A stretch of 11,169 nucleotides of DNA from SABI01 sp964453215 (GCA_964453215.1 CAYVRR010000066.1:1-11169), one strand, 5' to 3'. Counted from the first letter of the stretch, positions 1-7,009 are shown. A program made the numbers and translations. The notes: a model not told the origin generated them from the sequence alone.

Positions 1-104
1 TATCTTTATCATACTCTCCACATACTGACAAATCAAGTGAATGTGTAAATGTTATAGAACACTATGCCTATATAACAAAATAATAACTATTTACATATAC
101 CTAA

Positions 105-133
105 TTGTTAGCTATCATTATCAAACATATATT
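105..133 (+). promoter_or_regulatory. sigma70-type promoter of the cobalamin operon
   Basis: A -35 box TTGTTA (105-110) and a -10 box TATATT (128-133) are separated by 17 bases, the optimal spacing. Transcription would start near 140, almost exactly where the 5' strand of the riboswitch P1 stem begins (139), which supports both calls. The sequence upstream (1-104) is AT-rich and I see no gene or clear site in it. Confidence 0.7.
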
Positions 134-138
134 AACGA

Positions 139-280
139 TATAAGAGTGATGAGGAAGAGGAGTGAGATTCTCCCACGGACCCGCCACTGTGATAAGGAAG
201 AGTGATGCAATATGCCACTGGATATAATCTGGGAAGGCGCATCACAAACAGCCTTTAAGCCAGGATATTTACCTCTTATA
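139..280 (+). promoter_or_regulatory. Cobalamin (vitamin B12) riboswitch aptamer
   Basis: The conserved core of the cobalamin riboswitch is visible: ACGGACCCGCCACTGTGA at 175-192, GCCACTG at 214-220, CTGGGAAGGC at 229-238, and a B12-box-like AAGCCAGGATATTTACCT at 257-274. The structure closes well. P1 is a perfect 8-bp stem, TATAAGAG (139-146) with CTCTTATA (273-280). Another perfect 7-bp stem joins GTGATGC (202-208) and GCATCAC (239-245), and a purine-rich hairpin lies around 159-173. In this family, binding of a cobalamin normally turns expression down. Here it sits just after the promoter and before nine collinear genes, so it indicates that the operon serves cobamide uptake. The peripheral extensions are short. 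Which cobalamin form it prefers cannot be read with confidence. Confidence 0.95.
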
Positions 281-398
281 CACCAAAACACAGCTTCGTG
301 GTCTGAGTTGTTACTGGGTATTCTCTTCTTACAATGGAAAATTATTGTAAACCACCCCCTCCAAAACCAGATTGAACAGAAGCACAAAGGAGATTTTG
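281..398 (+). promoter_or_regulatory. Riboswitch expression platform, probably translational
   Basis: No hairpin followed by a T-run is present, so transcription termination looks unlikely. The Shine-Dalgarno AAAGGAG (386-392) lies 6 bases before the ATG at 399. CTCC (359-362) can pair with its GGAG (389-392). The loop this closes contains CCAGATT (367-373), perfectly complementary to AATCTGG (226-232) in and beside the L5 loop of the aptamer. That arrangement resembles the L5-L13 kissing loop that sequesters ribosome binding sites in cobalamin riboswitches. A second, AT-only-closed hairpin (TTACAAT 329-335 with ATTGTAA 344-350) may be structural or an alternative fold. The pairing is my inference from the sequence. 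Confidence 0.5.
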
Positions 399-959
399 AT
401 GAAAAACATCAATCGCTTTCGTGCCCTCTTAGGTGCACTTCTTATTACCGTAGTGGTAATTTCGCTTAGTAGTTGTTTCTTATTTGTTGAACCAACAATA
501 CCTATAGCAGGAACATGGGAACTTGTAACTCCTGGTGAGTGGGGAGGTACTGAAACATGGGAAATTACTGATAATACGATTTCTTATGATGGTACTTTCG
601 CGTCCTATACAGCAGATGTTGTAGGTATTGGCATAAATATATTTAATGCTGGTGACATTACAATAACAAACACAGCAAGTACACCTGTTGATGATTATGG
701 ATTTGCTGTTATTCGATATACTGCTGTATCAGACTCTGGAACTGGCACAGTCGGTAAGTATAATATTTTTAGATGGCAAGAAAATGCTACAGATGATGAT
801 AAACTAGATTTCACACAAGGATATAAATCTGTTGGTGGCGACCCTGTTTCATATGATAACGAAGTTTTTGATACCGCTGCAGCGGCTCAAACGGGAGCAA
901 CGATTGCTAATGGGTATTTTGAGTTTGCTAGTAGCGGAGCTTCTAAGGTAACTGATTAA
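399..959 (+). CDS. Small lipoprotein, lipocalin-like, first gene of cobalamin operon
   Basis: A 186-residue predicted lipoprotein. The signal peptide is basic at the start (MKNINRFR), has a hydrophobic core, and ends in the lipobox LSSC with the lipidated Cys at residue 26. The mature part begins with a GTWEL motif followed by short beta-strand-like segments (TWEITDNTISYDG), reminiscent of small lipocalin-like beta-barrel lipoproteins; it is rich in Thr, Asp and Gly. I do not recognise a specific family. The ATG at 399 is chosen because AAAGGAG lies 6 bases upstream; the in-frame TTG at 372 has no such site and would bury the signal peptide. As the gene directly behind the riboswitch it is probably the most tightly controlled, and a role in binding or handing over cobamide at the cell surface is a guess from position. 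The next gene starts 5 bases after the stop. Confidence 0.8.
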   Translation: MKNINRFRALLGALLITVVVISLSSCFLFVEPTIPIAGTWELVTPGEWGGTETWEITDNTISYDGTFASYTADVVGIGINIFNAGDITITNTASTPVDDYGFAVIRYTAVSDSGTGTVGKYNIFRWQENATDDDKLDFTQGYKSVGGDPVSYDNEVFDTAAAAQTGATIANGYFEFASSGASKVTD

Positions 960-964
960 ATAGC

Positions 965-1906
965 ATGAAAGCCTTATCCTCTATATTTACATTACTTATT
1001 ACTCTATTGTTGATATCCTCTTGCTCAATTGATGAGCAAGAGAATTCTCCATACATTACTTCAGTGTATGAATATGTGTATGGAGTAGGTCAACATGCCC
1101 AAAGTGTTTCATATGGGAATGAAGAGAATATGAAAGGGGCGAGTAGTAGTTTTGTCTATCTTGGGGGATGGGGTGGCTATATTGTTGCAGGGTTTGATCA
1201 CCCTGTGACAAACAAGATAGGATGTTATGATATTGCCATCTTTGCTCAAGGTGGAGTTGGCGATGAACCCTCTGTTATTTTTGTTATGCAAGATGAAAAT
1301 AATAATGGCTTACCAGATGACAAGTGGTATGAAATTAGTGGCAGTGAAACAGATGAAGTGGGCTATCAAAGAGGGGCAACAGTTACCTATTACAAACAAG
1401 ATGATTCTGACTCGTCAATGTTTTATACAATAAATAAAGAAGCAACCCAATATGAACTCATAAATGGGTTTGGAGATACTACTTCAAATTCCTGGTGGTG
1501 GCCCTATTATGACCATCTAAATGATTCTGACTACCATGCAATTACAAAAGGAACTGATACTCTAGGTGAATACATTACCTTCACAGGAACACTTCTTCCC
1601 TCCTCTAAAGAGGAAAGTGATGGGCAATGGAGAGATATCCCTGACAGATTCACTTTTGGATATGGAGAGAATTATAGTGGAGATGATTATGCATTAGTTC
1701 CTTTTGGAAAGGGAAAGAAAGGAGCTAACATTATAGACATCAGTGATGCAATTGATAGTGAAGGCAAATCTGTACATCTTTCTCACATTAACTTCATTAA
1801 AGTACAAACCGGAGTACTTCAAGTATGTGGGTGGCTTAACGAAATAAGTAGTGAAATAGCAGGGGCAGCTGATCTTAATCTCCTTGAAGGAGATTGGAAA
1901 AGGTGA
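965..1906 (+). CDS. Surface lipoprotein of the type found in Bacteroides cobamide loci
   Basis: A 313-residue lipoprotein with lipobox LISSC (Cys20). Two stretches stand out: LGGWGGYIVAGFDH (66-79), and VMQDENNNGLPDDKWYE (107-123), whose D-x-N-x-N-G-x-x-D-D spacing resembles a calcium-binding loop. From memory, both stretches match proteins annotated 'cell surface protein' or PKD-containing protein in Bacteroides, several of which sit beside BtuB and BtuG; this is recall, not a search. The rest is rich in Gly, Tyr and Trp, as in extracellular beta-sandwich or carbohydrate-binding-like folds. The middle has a WWWPYYDHLN segment and the C-terminal part a SHINFIKVQTG segment. The start has only a weak Shine-Dalgarno (AAGGT about 16 bases upstream), so translation may be coupled to the preceding gene, whose stop is 5 bases away. 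The stop overlaps the next start by 3 bases. Likely role: cobamide capture or assembly with the receptor; the molecular function is not shown. Confidence 0.75.
   Translation: MKALSSIFTLLITLLLISSCSIDEQENSPYITSVYEYVYGVGQHAQSVSYGNEENMKGASSSFVYLGGWGGYIVAGFDHPVTNKIGCYDIAIFAQGGVGDEPSVIFVMQDENNNGLPDDKWYEISGSETDEVGYQRGATVTYYKQDDSDSSMFYTINKEATQYELINGFGDTTSNSWWWPYYDHLNDSDYHAITKGTDTLGEYITFTGTLLPSSKEESDGQWRDIPDRFTFGYGENYSGDDYALVPFGKGKKGANIIDISDAIDSEGKSVHLSHINFIKVQTGVLQVCGWLNEISSEIAGAADLNLLEGDWKR
1887..1893 (+). promoter_or_regulatory. Ribosome binding site fixing the start at 1903
   Basis: AAGGAGA lies 9 bases before the GTG at 1903 but directly abuts the in-frame TTG at 1894. Spacing therefore favours GTG 1903, which forms a GTGA overlap with the preceding stop codon. 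Confidence 0.6.
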
Positions 1907-2673
1907 AGAGGATACTTCTTTCTTTATTAATTCTATTGCTTGTGTTCCCTTTAATTTCTCTTGGAGCATCTATTGCTTCAATGAGTGAGAAAGCGTTTGT
2001 GTTTTTAGAAGCACTTGATGTGTTAGAAGATGTGAATATTATCTCATCTCTTGAATATGTAGTGAATCAAGAGAGCGTAGATACATTAATGGAGCAACAA
2101 ACTATTGTTGCAGATCAACAACCCATGTTTCCGTATCTTCTCCTTGCGATACATAAACCCACCCTTATCTTAACTGACAGGGATGAATTCAAAGAAGTTC
2201 TTATTCCTAAAGTAGTCCTCAATTATAAAGGAGAAGCACCATTAGAAAAATTAGAACTCCTTCTTACCCTTGGAGAGCTTTTTGATAAAGAAGAAGAAGC
2301 TTATCACATTTATAAGAATCATAGAGATGAATATCTTAATCTTATTTCTTATGTTGAAAAGTTAGATAAAGAAGGCCCTTTTGTAACTCTTTTTAGTGAT
2401 GATAAGTGGCTTATCTCACTTTTCAAGGATGCTCAAGTGAATGTAGTAATAGAAGAAGGAGAAGATACTAATAATCCCCTATTTATGATTAATGATGACA
2501 AAGAAGAGTTGAGGTATTCTTTTTCTAAGCGAAACAATGGATATGGCTATAGTGATATTAACAGTAGTGCAATCCTCTATCCTCAGTACATCCTGAGTGA
2601 CATTATCTCACTATTGTATTTGTCGGTTGATGAATCAACACTCACTTATATTAAGAGAGTAGAGGGGTTATAG
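1903..2673 (+). CDS. Divergent BtuF/FecB-like periplasmic binding protein
   Basis: A 256-residue exported protein with a long hydrophobic signal peptide (MKRILLSLLILLLVFPLISLG) and no lipobox Cys, so probably soluble in the periplasm. The layout follows class III metal/cobalamin binding proteins. An N-terminal segment IASMSEKAFVFLEALD occupies the place of the usual 'SLSPSATEILFALG' signature. PTLILT (about 86-91) corresponds to the 'PDLVLA' strand. A linker helix with LGELF and repeated acidic and Leu residues (about 112-155) matches the backbone helix, and a shorter C-terminal lobe follows. Conservation is low, so the family call is moderate. No ABC permease or ATPase follows; it would have to work with a transporter encoded elsewhere. 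It lies immediately before the receptor gene, which suits transfer of cobamide from the outer-membrane channel to the inner-membrane transporter. It could alternatively be a repurposed chaperone or scavenger. Start at GTG 1903, overlapping the upstream stop. Confidence 0.65.
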   Translation: MKRILLSLLILLLVFPLISLGASIASMSEKAFVFLEALDVLEDVNIISSLEYVVNQESVDTLMEQQTIVADQQPMFPYLLLAIHKPTLILTDRDEFKEVLIPKVVLNYKGEAPLEKLELLLTLGELFDKEEEAYHIYKNHRDEYLNLISYVEKLDKEGPFVTLFSDDKWLISLFKDAQVNVVIEEGEDTNNPLFMINDDKEELRYSFSKRNNGYGYSDINSSAILYPQYILSDIISLLYLSVDESTLTYIKRVEGL

Positions 2674-2675
2674 TA

Positions 2676-4703
2676 ATGAAAAGACATTATTTCTTTTTAT
2701 TTCTATTCCTCTTAATCTTTGTCTCTACTATGTACTCTCAAGAAATTGATACCTACTACATAACCAGTAAAATAGATAATTCAACTACTGTTGAATCAGC
2801 TTTTAAACAACAAACCATAGTGATTGATGAAGAGAACTTACGTAGTAGTGATAGTGTAAAAGAAGCATTAGAGAAAATTCCCACTGTTACAGTATTTTCA
2901 ATGGGAGGCCCCATGGAGTCTCACATGGTGAGGCTAAGGGGTTCAACTGTTGAGCAGGTTGTGGTGTTAGTTGATGGTAGGAGAATTAACTCGATTCAAA
3001 GTGGTAAGTATGATATCTCTAGTATTCCCTTATACAATGTTGAAAAAATTGAAGTAATAGAGGGATCTCTTAGTTCTCTTTATGGAGAGAATGCAATAGG
3101 GGGAGTGATAAATATTGTTACAAAAAAAAGTAATAATGCAGGCACCTTTATTACAAGTGACCTCTCCTATGGCTCATACAACACAATAAAAGGGTCAGTA
3201 TTTCTTCAGTCTCTAAAGACTCTTTCTTCTCTCTCCACTCATCCCTTCACAAATAAGAAAATGGATTATCCTTTATCATCATTTTCATATTCACTTGGCT
3301 CTTTTGTGCACTACAGTGATGGTGAGTATCCATATATACATCGGCTTACCAATAATAGCCTTACCCGAATTAATGCTGATGGAATAAAGGTAGGACTTAC
3401 TTCTTCTTTTATGTTTGAAATTAATAGAGCTAAAGAGATAGGAGTTGGGGGAGATTTTTCCCTTTATCTTGATAAAAAAGGAGTTCCAGGGGCGATAGAA
3501 TTTCCCTCTTACTATGCAACTCTTAGTGATAAAAAGCTGAGTACTTCAATTGTGTACCACTACAAGAATAACCCTATTTTTGCATTTGAAGTTGACTCAT
3601 CCTTATCATACAATCACAGACTTTATGACCCTAATAGTACAAGTAATAATCCCATCCGACTTTCAGCTCATGAAAATAGTACAGCATCCCTTTCACTACG
3701 ATTAAAAAGAGATGATGAAGTTGGACTATTCTCTTCATCACTTTCAATAAGTTCCTCCTTTCGGTATGACATCCTTAACTCATCTGATTTAGAGACAGTG
3801 AATAGTAGTGGAGTACGAATGGGTGGAACATTCTACCGGCTTCATGCAGATGTCGCACTCCACGATACATTATCCTTCAAGAACATCTCTTTGTATCCAT
3901 CAGTTCGAGTTGATACTCACTCAATAGGAAATGATGTGGGCTCAGATACCCAAGAAGCGACTCATATGAGTTCTAATGTTGGCTCTTCTTTGCAGATAGA
4001 TGAAAATCTTATTGTGCGATTAAATGTTGGCTCTGCCTACAGAGTTCCCACCTTTGATGATATGTTTTGGTCTTCTACTGCCTTTGCAGTAGGGAATCCT
4101 TATCTTAAAAGTGAACACGCTTTTTCTTTTGATATAGGAGTTGATTATACCCTTAATCGTTTTATCTCAATTAATGCACTCTATTACTCAATTTCAATGA
4201 ATAATCTCATCCAGTGGGTACCAGGGCCTAGCGGGAAATGGTCGCCCCATAATATTGGGGTAGTTGAAAAGAGGGGAGTTGAAGGATCCGTTGCCCTCGA
4301 TGTACCTATTAATAACAATCTTTCAACTTCTCTATCATTACATTACCAATATCTTGATGCAATTGATAAAAGCCCTGTGGGAGCGACATACAATAAAAGA
4401 CTCCCCTTCATTGCACCACATACATTTAAGAGTTTATTTAGTGTAGGAAATAATGGGGTATGGAAATTAGAAGTTGACCTCTCTTATACAAGTTACAGGT
4501 TTATTACTGCTGCAAATACTAAAATAGCACCTCATAACTTAATTATAAATACTTCTTTATTCTATTTAATTACACCAAGTTGGGCTTTTAATCTAGCTAT
4601 TAACAATATTACAAACCGTGAATATTATGACACTCAATTTTATCCAATTCCTGGAATGTATGGAAGTGTGAGTATCACCTACAAAGGAGGAGGAAAGAAA
4701 TGA
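2676..4703 (+). CDS. btuB: TonB-dependent outer-membrane receptor, BtuB-like
   Basis: A 675-residue TonB-dependent transporter, somewhat longer than E. coli BtuB (about 614). It has a signal peptide (1-21, ending MYS) and a TonB-box-like segment EIDTYYITS (23-31) comparable to DTLVVTA of BtuB. A plug domain follows (about 38-150), with VRLRG, VVVLVDGRRIN, IEVIEG and LYGENAIGGVINIVTKK. The remainder is a barrel of alternating polar and aromatic strands, with the conserved FWSSTAFAVGNPYLKSEH region and a C-terminal NLAINNITNREYYDT...PGMYGSVSITY end. The sequence shows a receptor; the cobalamin substrate is inferred from the riboswitch and from the BtuG-like and BtuF-like neighbours. The extreme C-terminus is KGGGKK rather than an aromatic residue, because this stretch doubles as the ribosome binding site of the next gene. 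The start lies 2 bases after the upstream stop with GAGGGGT as Shine-Dalgarno. It overlaps the next gene by 4 bases (ATGA). Confidence 0.9.
   Translation: MKRHYFFLFLFLLIFVSTMYSQEIDTYYITSKIDNSTTVESAFKQQTIVIDEENLRSSDSVKEALEKIPTVTVFSMGGPMESHMVRLRGSTVEQVVVLVDGRRINSIQSGKYDISSIPLYNVEKIEVIEGSLSSLYGENAIGGVINIVTKKSNNAGTFITSDLSYGSYNTIKGSVFLQSLKTLSSLSTHPFTNKKMDYPLSSFSYSLGSFVHYSDGEYPYIHRLTNNSLTRINADGIKVGLTSSFMFEINRAKEIGVGGDFSLYLDKKGVPGAIEFPSYYATLSDKKLSTSIVYHYKNNPIFAFEVDSSLSYNHRLYDPNSTSNNPIRLSAHENSTASLSLRLKRDDEVGLFSSSLSISSSFRYDILNSSDLETVNSSGVRMGGTFYRLHADVALHDTLSFKNISLYPSVRVDTHSIGNDVGSDTQEATHMSSNVGSSLQIDENLIVRLNVGSAYRVPTFDDMFWSSTAFAVGNPYLKSEHAFSFDIGVDYTLNRFISINALYYSISMNNLIQWVPGPSGKWSPHNIGVVEKRGVEGSVALDVPINNNLSTSLSLHYQYLDAIDKSPVGATYNKRLPFIAPHTFKSLFSVGNNGVWKLEVDLSYTSYRFITAANTKIAPHNLIINTSLFYLITPSWAFNLAINNITNREYYDTQFYPIPGMYGSVSITYKGGGKK
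4683..4690 (+). promoter_or_regulatory. Very strong Shine-Dalgarno inside the end of btuB
   Basis: AAAGGAGG, 9 bases before ATG 4700, is the best ribosome binding site in the operon. It suggests that the BtuG-like lipoprotein is made at a high level relative to the receptor. It is read as Lys-Gly-Gly at the receptor C-terminus. Confidence 0.7.
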
Positions 4704-5797
4704 GAAAAATCATTCCATTGTTGTTCATCACAGTATCACTTTTTATGAGCTGTGACCCCACTTTCCACATGGGTAGGAGACTTAGTGAGCCAGAAAGGGA
4801 AGTTTTTGTGATTCACGGCCTTGGTGAGAGTATAGGTTATTATGATATTGATGAAGATACATATTATCATACAGACTCTCAAGGCTCTCCCTTTCTTGTA
4901 GGAAGTAGTCCAAATCAGCTCATCATAGACAAAGCTAACAATCTTCTATACTCAATAAATTCAACAAGTAACTCAATCACCTACCTTAACCTCTCTACAT
5001 TAGAGTGGGTAGATGAAGTTTATCTTGGAGAAAATATTAACCCATGGAATATGGCCTTGAAAGGTGATAACTCTTCTATTAGCTATATGAGTGGATGGGT
5101 GAGTAATGAGATTTTAATATACAATCTTTTGAGTAAAAAGATTGTCGACAGAGTCTCACTTACTTCTTATGGATCGCAACCTGAAGGAATCGTTGTTCAC
5201 AATGGATACCTCTACACTTCCTATATCTCTCGTAATAATAATGGCTCTTTTGGAAATGGTGGGGTAGTTGTTCATGAAATAGTTAATGATAGTCTACGCT
5301 TTGTAGAAGATGTAAAAACAGGTGTTGGATCAAACCCACAATCACTGTTTGTTAATAGTGAAACTGATACGCTTCATGTCATTTGCACTGGGGTAAATGA
5401 TGAAGACCTTGATTTGAGTAATGATGGAAAAGTAGAAATCTATGATATAGAAAATAATGGAAAGTTGACTCTTAACACTACTCTTTCAATTGGTGGATCC
5501 CCTCTATTCTCCCCATCAGCAATCGATGAAGCTAATGATATTGTCTACCTCTCTAACACTGGTGGCTATATTACCTCTTATAATAAAAATACTCCTTTAG
5601 TTCTTAAAAATGCTACTAATCCATTATATAAAGATAGTGAAACTACTTTAATTGGAGCTATTGCCTTTGTTGATAACACATTGATAGCATCTGCTTTTAC
5701 GATAGATCAGCTTTTGTTTCTTAATACAGATGGAACTGAGATAAAAAGAATACCTACTGGAGATGCTCCACAGTTTCTTATCTTGAAGGAGAAGTGA
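4700..5797 (+). CDS. btuG: Beta-propeller surface lipoprotein, BtuG-like
   Basis: A 365-residue lipoprotein with lipobox LFMSC (Cys18). The mature region is a chain of propeller-blade repeats of the YncE/YVTN kind. Recurring Pro-x-x-(Ile/Leu) turns occur near residues 71, 115, 161, 213, 272 and 356, each followed by a strand such as LLYSINSTSNSITYLNL, NEILIYNLLSKKIVDRV or VEIYDIENNGKL. That fits a seven-bladed propeller. In Bacteroides, BtuG is such a lipoprotein: it binds cobalamin with extreme affinity and forms a lid on BtuB. Here the gene overlaps the receptor gene by 4 bases and lies under a cobalamin riboswitch, which makes the same role likely. A GVNDEDLDLSNDGK segment (231-244) is rich in Asp and may bind calcium. 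Residue +2 after the lipidated Cys is Asp, an inner-membrane retention signal in E. coli but not necessarily here. Propeller family: confident; BtuG identity: moderate. Confidence 0.75.
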   Translation: MRKIIPLLFITVSLFMSCDPTFHMGRRLSEPEREVFVIHGLGESIGYYDIDEDTYYHTDSQGSPFLVGSSPNQLIIDKANNLLYSINSTSNSITYLNLSTLEWVDEVYLGENINPWNMALKGDNSSISYMSGWVSNEILIYNLLSKKIVDRVSLTSYGSQPEGIVVHNGYLYTSYISRNNNGSFGNGGVVVHEIVNDSLRFVEDVKTGVGSNPQSLFVNSETDTLHVICTGVNDEDLDLSNDGKVEIYDIENNGKLTLNTTLSIGGSPLFSPSAIDEANDIVYLSNTGGYITSYNKNTPLVLKNATNPLYKDSETTLIGAIAFVDNTLIASAFTIDQLLFLNTDGTEIKRIPTGDAPQFLILKEK

Positions 5798-6318
5798 TGG
5801 TGAAAAGAATTGTTTTTATAGTTCTCCTCACCCCTCTCTTCATGAGTTGTGTCAGTGTGAAAGAGGGTAGGGAGTCTCATCTTTTTGCACCCTTTGTTTC
5901 GCCCGATTCTATTGTAACTCGTGTTGGTCAAAATTATGAATATCTTAAAGAAATTACAAAAGTATTAGATAATAAAAATCTGAGTATGACAGATGATTAT
6001 ATGAATCTTGATTATTATCTATTTTTCTCTTTTACGATTAGTGAAGGTAATAAAGGAAATTACATCTTTAAAAAAGAGTATGATTATGTTGATAAGAAAA
6101 CAAGATGGGCTCACCTTAGCGATGAAACTAAGAGTATTCTCACCATCACTCTTACTCTTTATGATGCAAAAGATTTACAAAAAGATACCATTTACTCAAA
6201 AGTAAAAGAAGTTTCAAGTAGTGTTGATCTGAGAGATGAAGAGCTTAGCTTACATCCTAGTACCATTATTGATACACATATTTCATCTCTTCTTAACTTA
6301 ATAGAACAGGAGTGGTAA
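5797..6318 (+). CDS. Unknown lipoprotein between btuG-like gene and tonB
   Basis: A 173-residue protein with a short signal peptide and the same lipobox as its upstream neighbour, LFMSC (Cys18). The mature part is mixed alpha/beta, with a charged central region (FKKEYDYVDKKTRWAHLSDET), a strand-like ILTITLTLYD, and a C-terminal helix ending LLNLIEQEW. I do not recognise a family. It is translated in a 1-base TGATG overlap with the upstream stop and abuts the tonB start without a gap, so it is fully embedded in the operon. ATG 5797 is chosen (AAGGAG at 5786-5791, 5 bases upstream); GTG 5800 with 8-base spacing is a close alternative. By position it could be an extra cobamide-binding component or an accessory of the TonB complex; neither can be shown from the sequence. 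Confidence 0.75.
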   Translation: MVKRIVFIVLLTPLFMSCVSVKEGRESHLFAPFVSPDSIVTRVGQNYEYLKEITKVLDNKNLSMTDDYMNLDYYLFFSFTISEGNKGNYIFKKEYDYVDKKTRWAHLSDETKSILTITLTLYDAKDLQKDTIYSKVKEVSSSVDLRDEELSLHPSTIIDTHISSLLNLIEQEW

Positions 6319-6996
6319 GTGAAACAGTCTTCTATGTTAGGTATTACTTCCACTTTTCTCTCACTCACTCTCCATCTTTTGTTGTTCCTTTTTTTTCTGT
6401 TTTCCCCTTCCCCGATAGGTATAGAAGAAGTTGCGGTGGAAAAGAGACTTCTTACTGCTGATTTTATACTATCTAATAAAGATATTGCTTCACAAGAAGA
6501 GAATCGTATACCTCAAAATGAAGAGAAGGTAGATTCCTCACTAACAAAGAGCACAGTAGAGAAGTCCACATCTTCTTCTTTTGTATCTGAAAATGAGAAT
6601 GAGGAGATGAAAGTTAGCGATATAAAGAAAACAGATAATAGAGTGCTTCCTATAATTACTCGAGAGTTATTTTCAGTTAGCAGCGTCACCTCTTCTAAAG
6701 ATTCATCTGTTTTATCAGAAGTAGAAGAAGTTTCTTTTGAAAAGGTAAGCAAAGGAATATTCTTACCTTCTCCACCTTATCCAAAGCGGGCGATTGATGA
6801 AGGGTTAGAGGGAGAAGTGTTAGTGGAACTTCTTATTGCTCGAAGTGGAAACATAGCAGATATTACAATTATTAAAAGTTCTGGCTATGAGATATTAGAT
6901 GAAGTATGTATTCGTACAATAGAAGAAAAATGGGTGTTTAACCCGTTCGATACAATTCGTAAAACTACAAAACGATTTGTTTTTTCACTTGAATAG
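6319..6996 (+). CDS. tonB: TonB energy-transducing protein
   Basis: A 225-residue TonB family protein. The N-terminal membrane helix (about 8-29) carries the S-x-x-x-H pattern (Ser15, His19) equivalent to Ser16/His20 of E. coli TonB, needed for coupling to ExbB/ExbD. The C-terminal domain (about 145-225) has the family signature: PPYPKRAIDEGLEGEV, then GNIADITIIKSSGYEILD and KWVFNPF. The periplasmic linker lacks the usual Pro-Lys/Pro-Glu repeats and is instead rich in Ser, Glu and Lys (about 55-140). The GTG start at 6319 immediately follows the previous stop and has AGGAG 6 bases upstream. Position after the receptor genes and before exbB/exbD indicates a dedicated motor for the cobamide receptor, though it could also serve other receptors. 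Confidence 0.93.
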   Translation: MKQSSMLGITSTFLSLTLHLLLFLFFLFSPSPIGIEEVAVEKRLLTADFILSNKDIASQEENRIPQNEEKVDSSLTKSTVEKSTSSSFVSENENEEMKVSDIKKTDNRVLPIITRELFSVSSVTSSKDSSVLSEVEEVSFEKVSKGIFLPSPPYPKRAIDEGLEGEVLVELLIARSGNIADITIIKSSGYEILDEVCIRTIEEKWVFNPFDTIRKTTKRFVFSLE

Positions 6997-7009
6997 GAGA
7001 TAAGAAAAT

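Noticed and set aside
329..350. Hairpin TTACAAT/ATTGTAA as an intrinsic terminator of the riboswitch
   Set aside because: The stem is AT-rich with a single G-C type pair, and it is followed by ACCACCCC rather than a T-run.
372..398. TTG at 372 as the start of the first lipoprotein
   Set aside because: The Shine-Dalgarno AAAGGAG at 386-392 fits ATG 399, and the extra nine residues would displace the signal peptide.
121..469. Open frames on both strands across the leader (121-387 on -, 212-469 on +)
   Set aside because: They overlay the cobalamin riboswitch and its expression platform, lack ribosome binding sites, and encode no recognisable protein.
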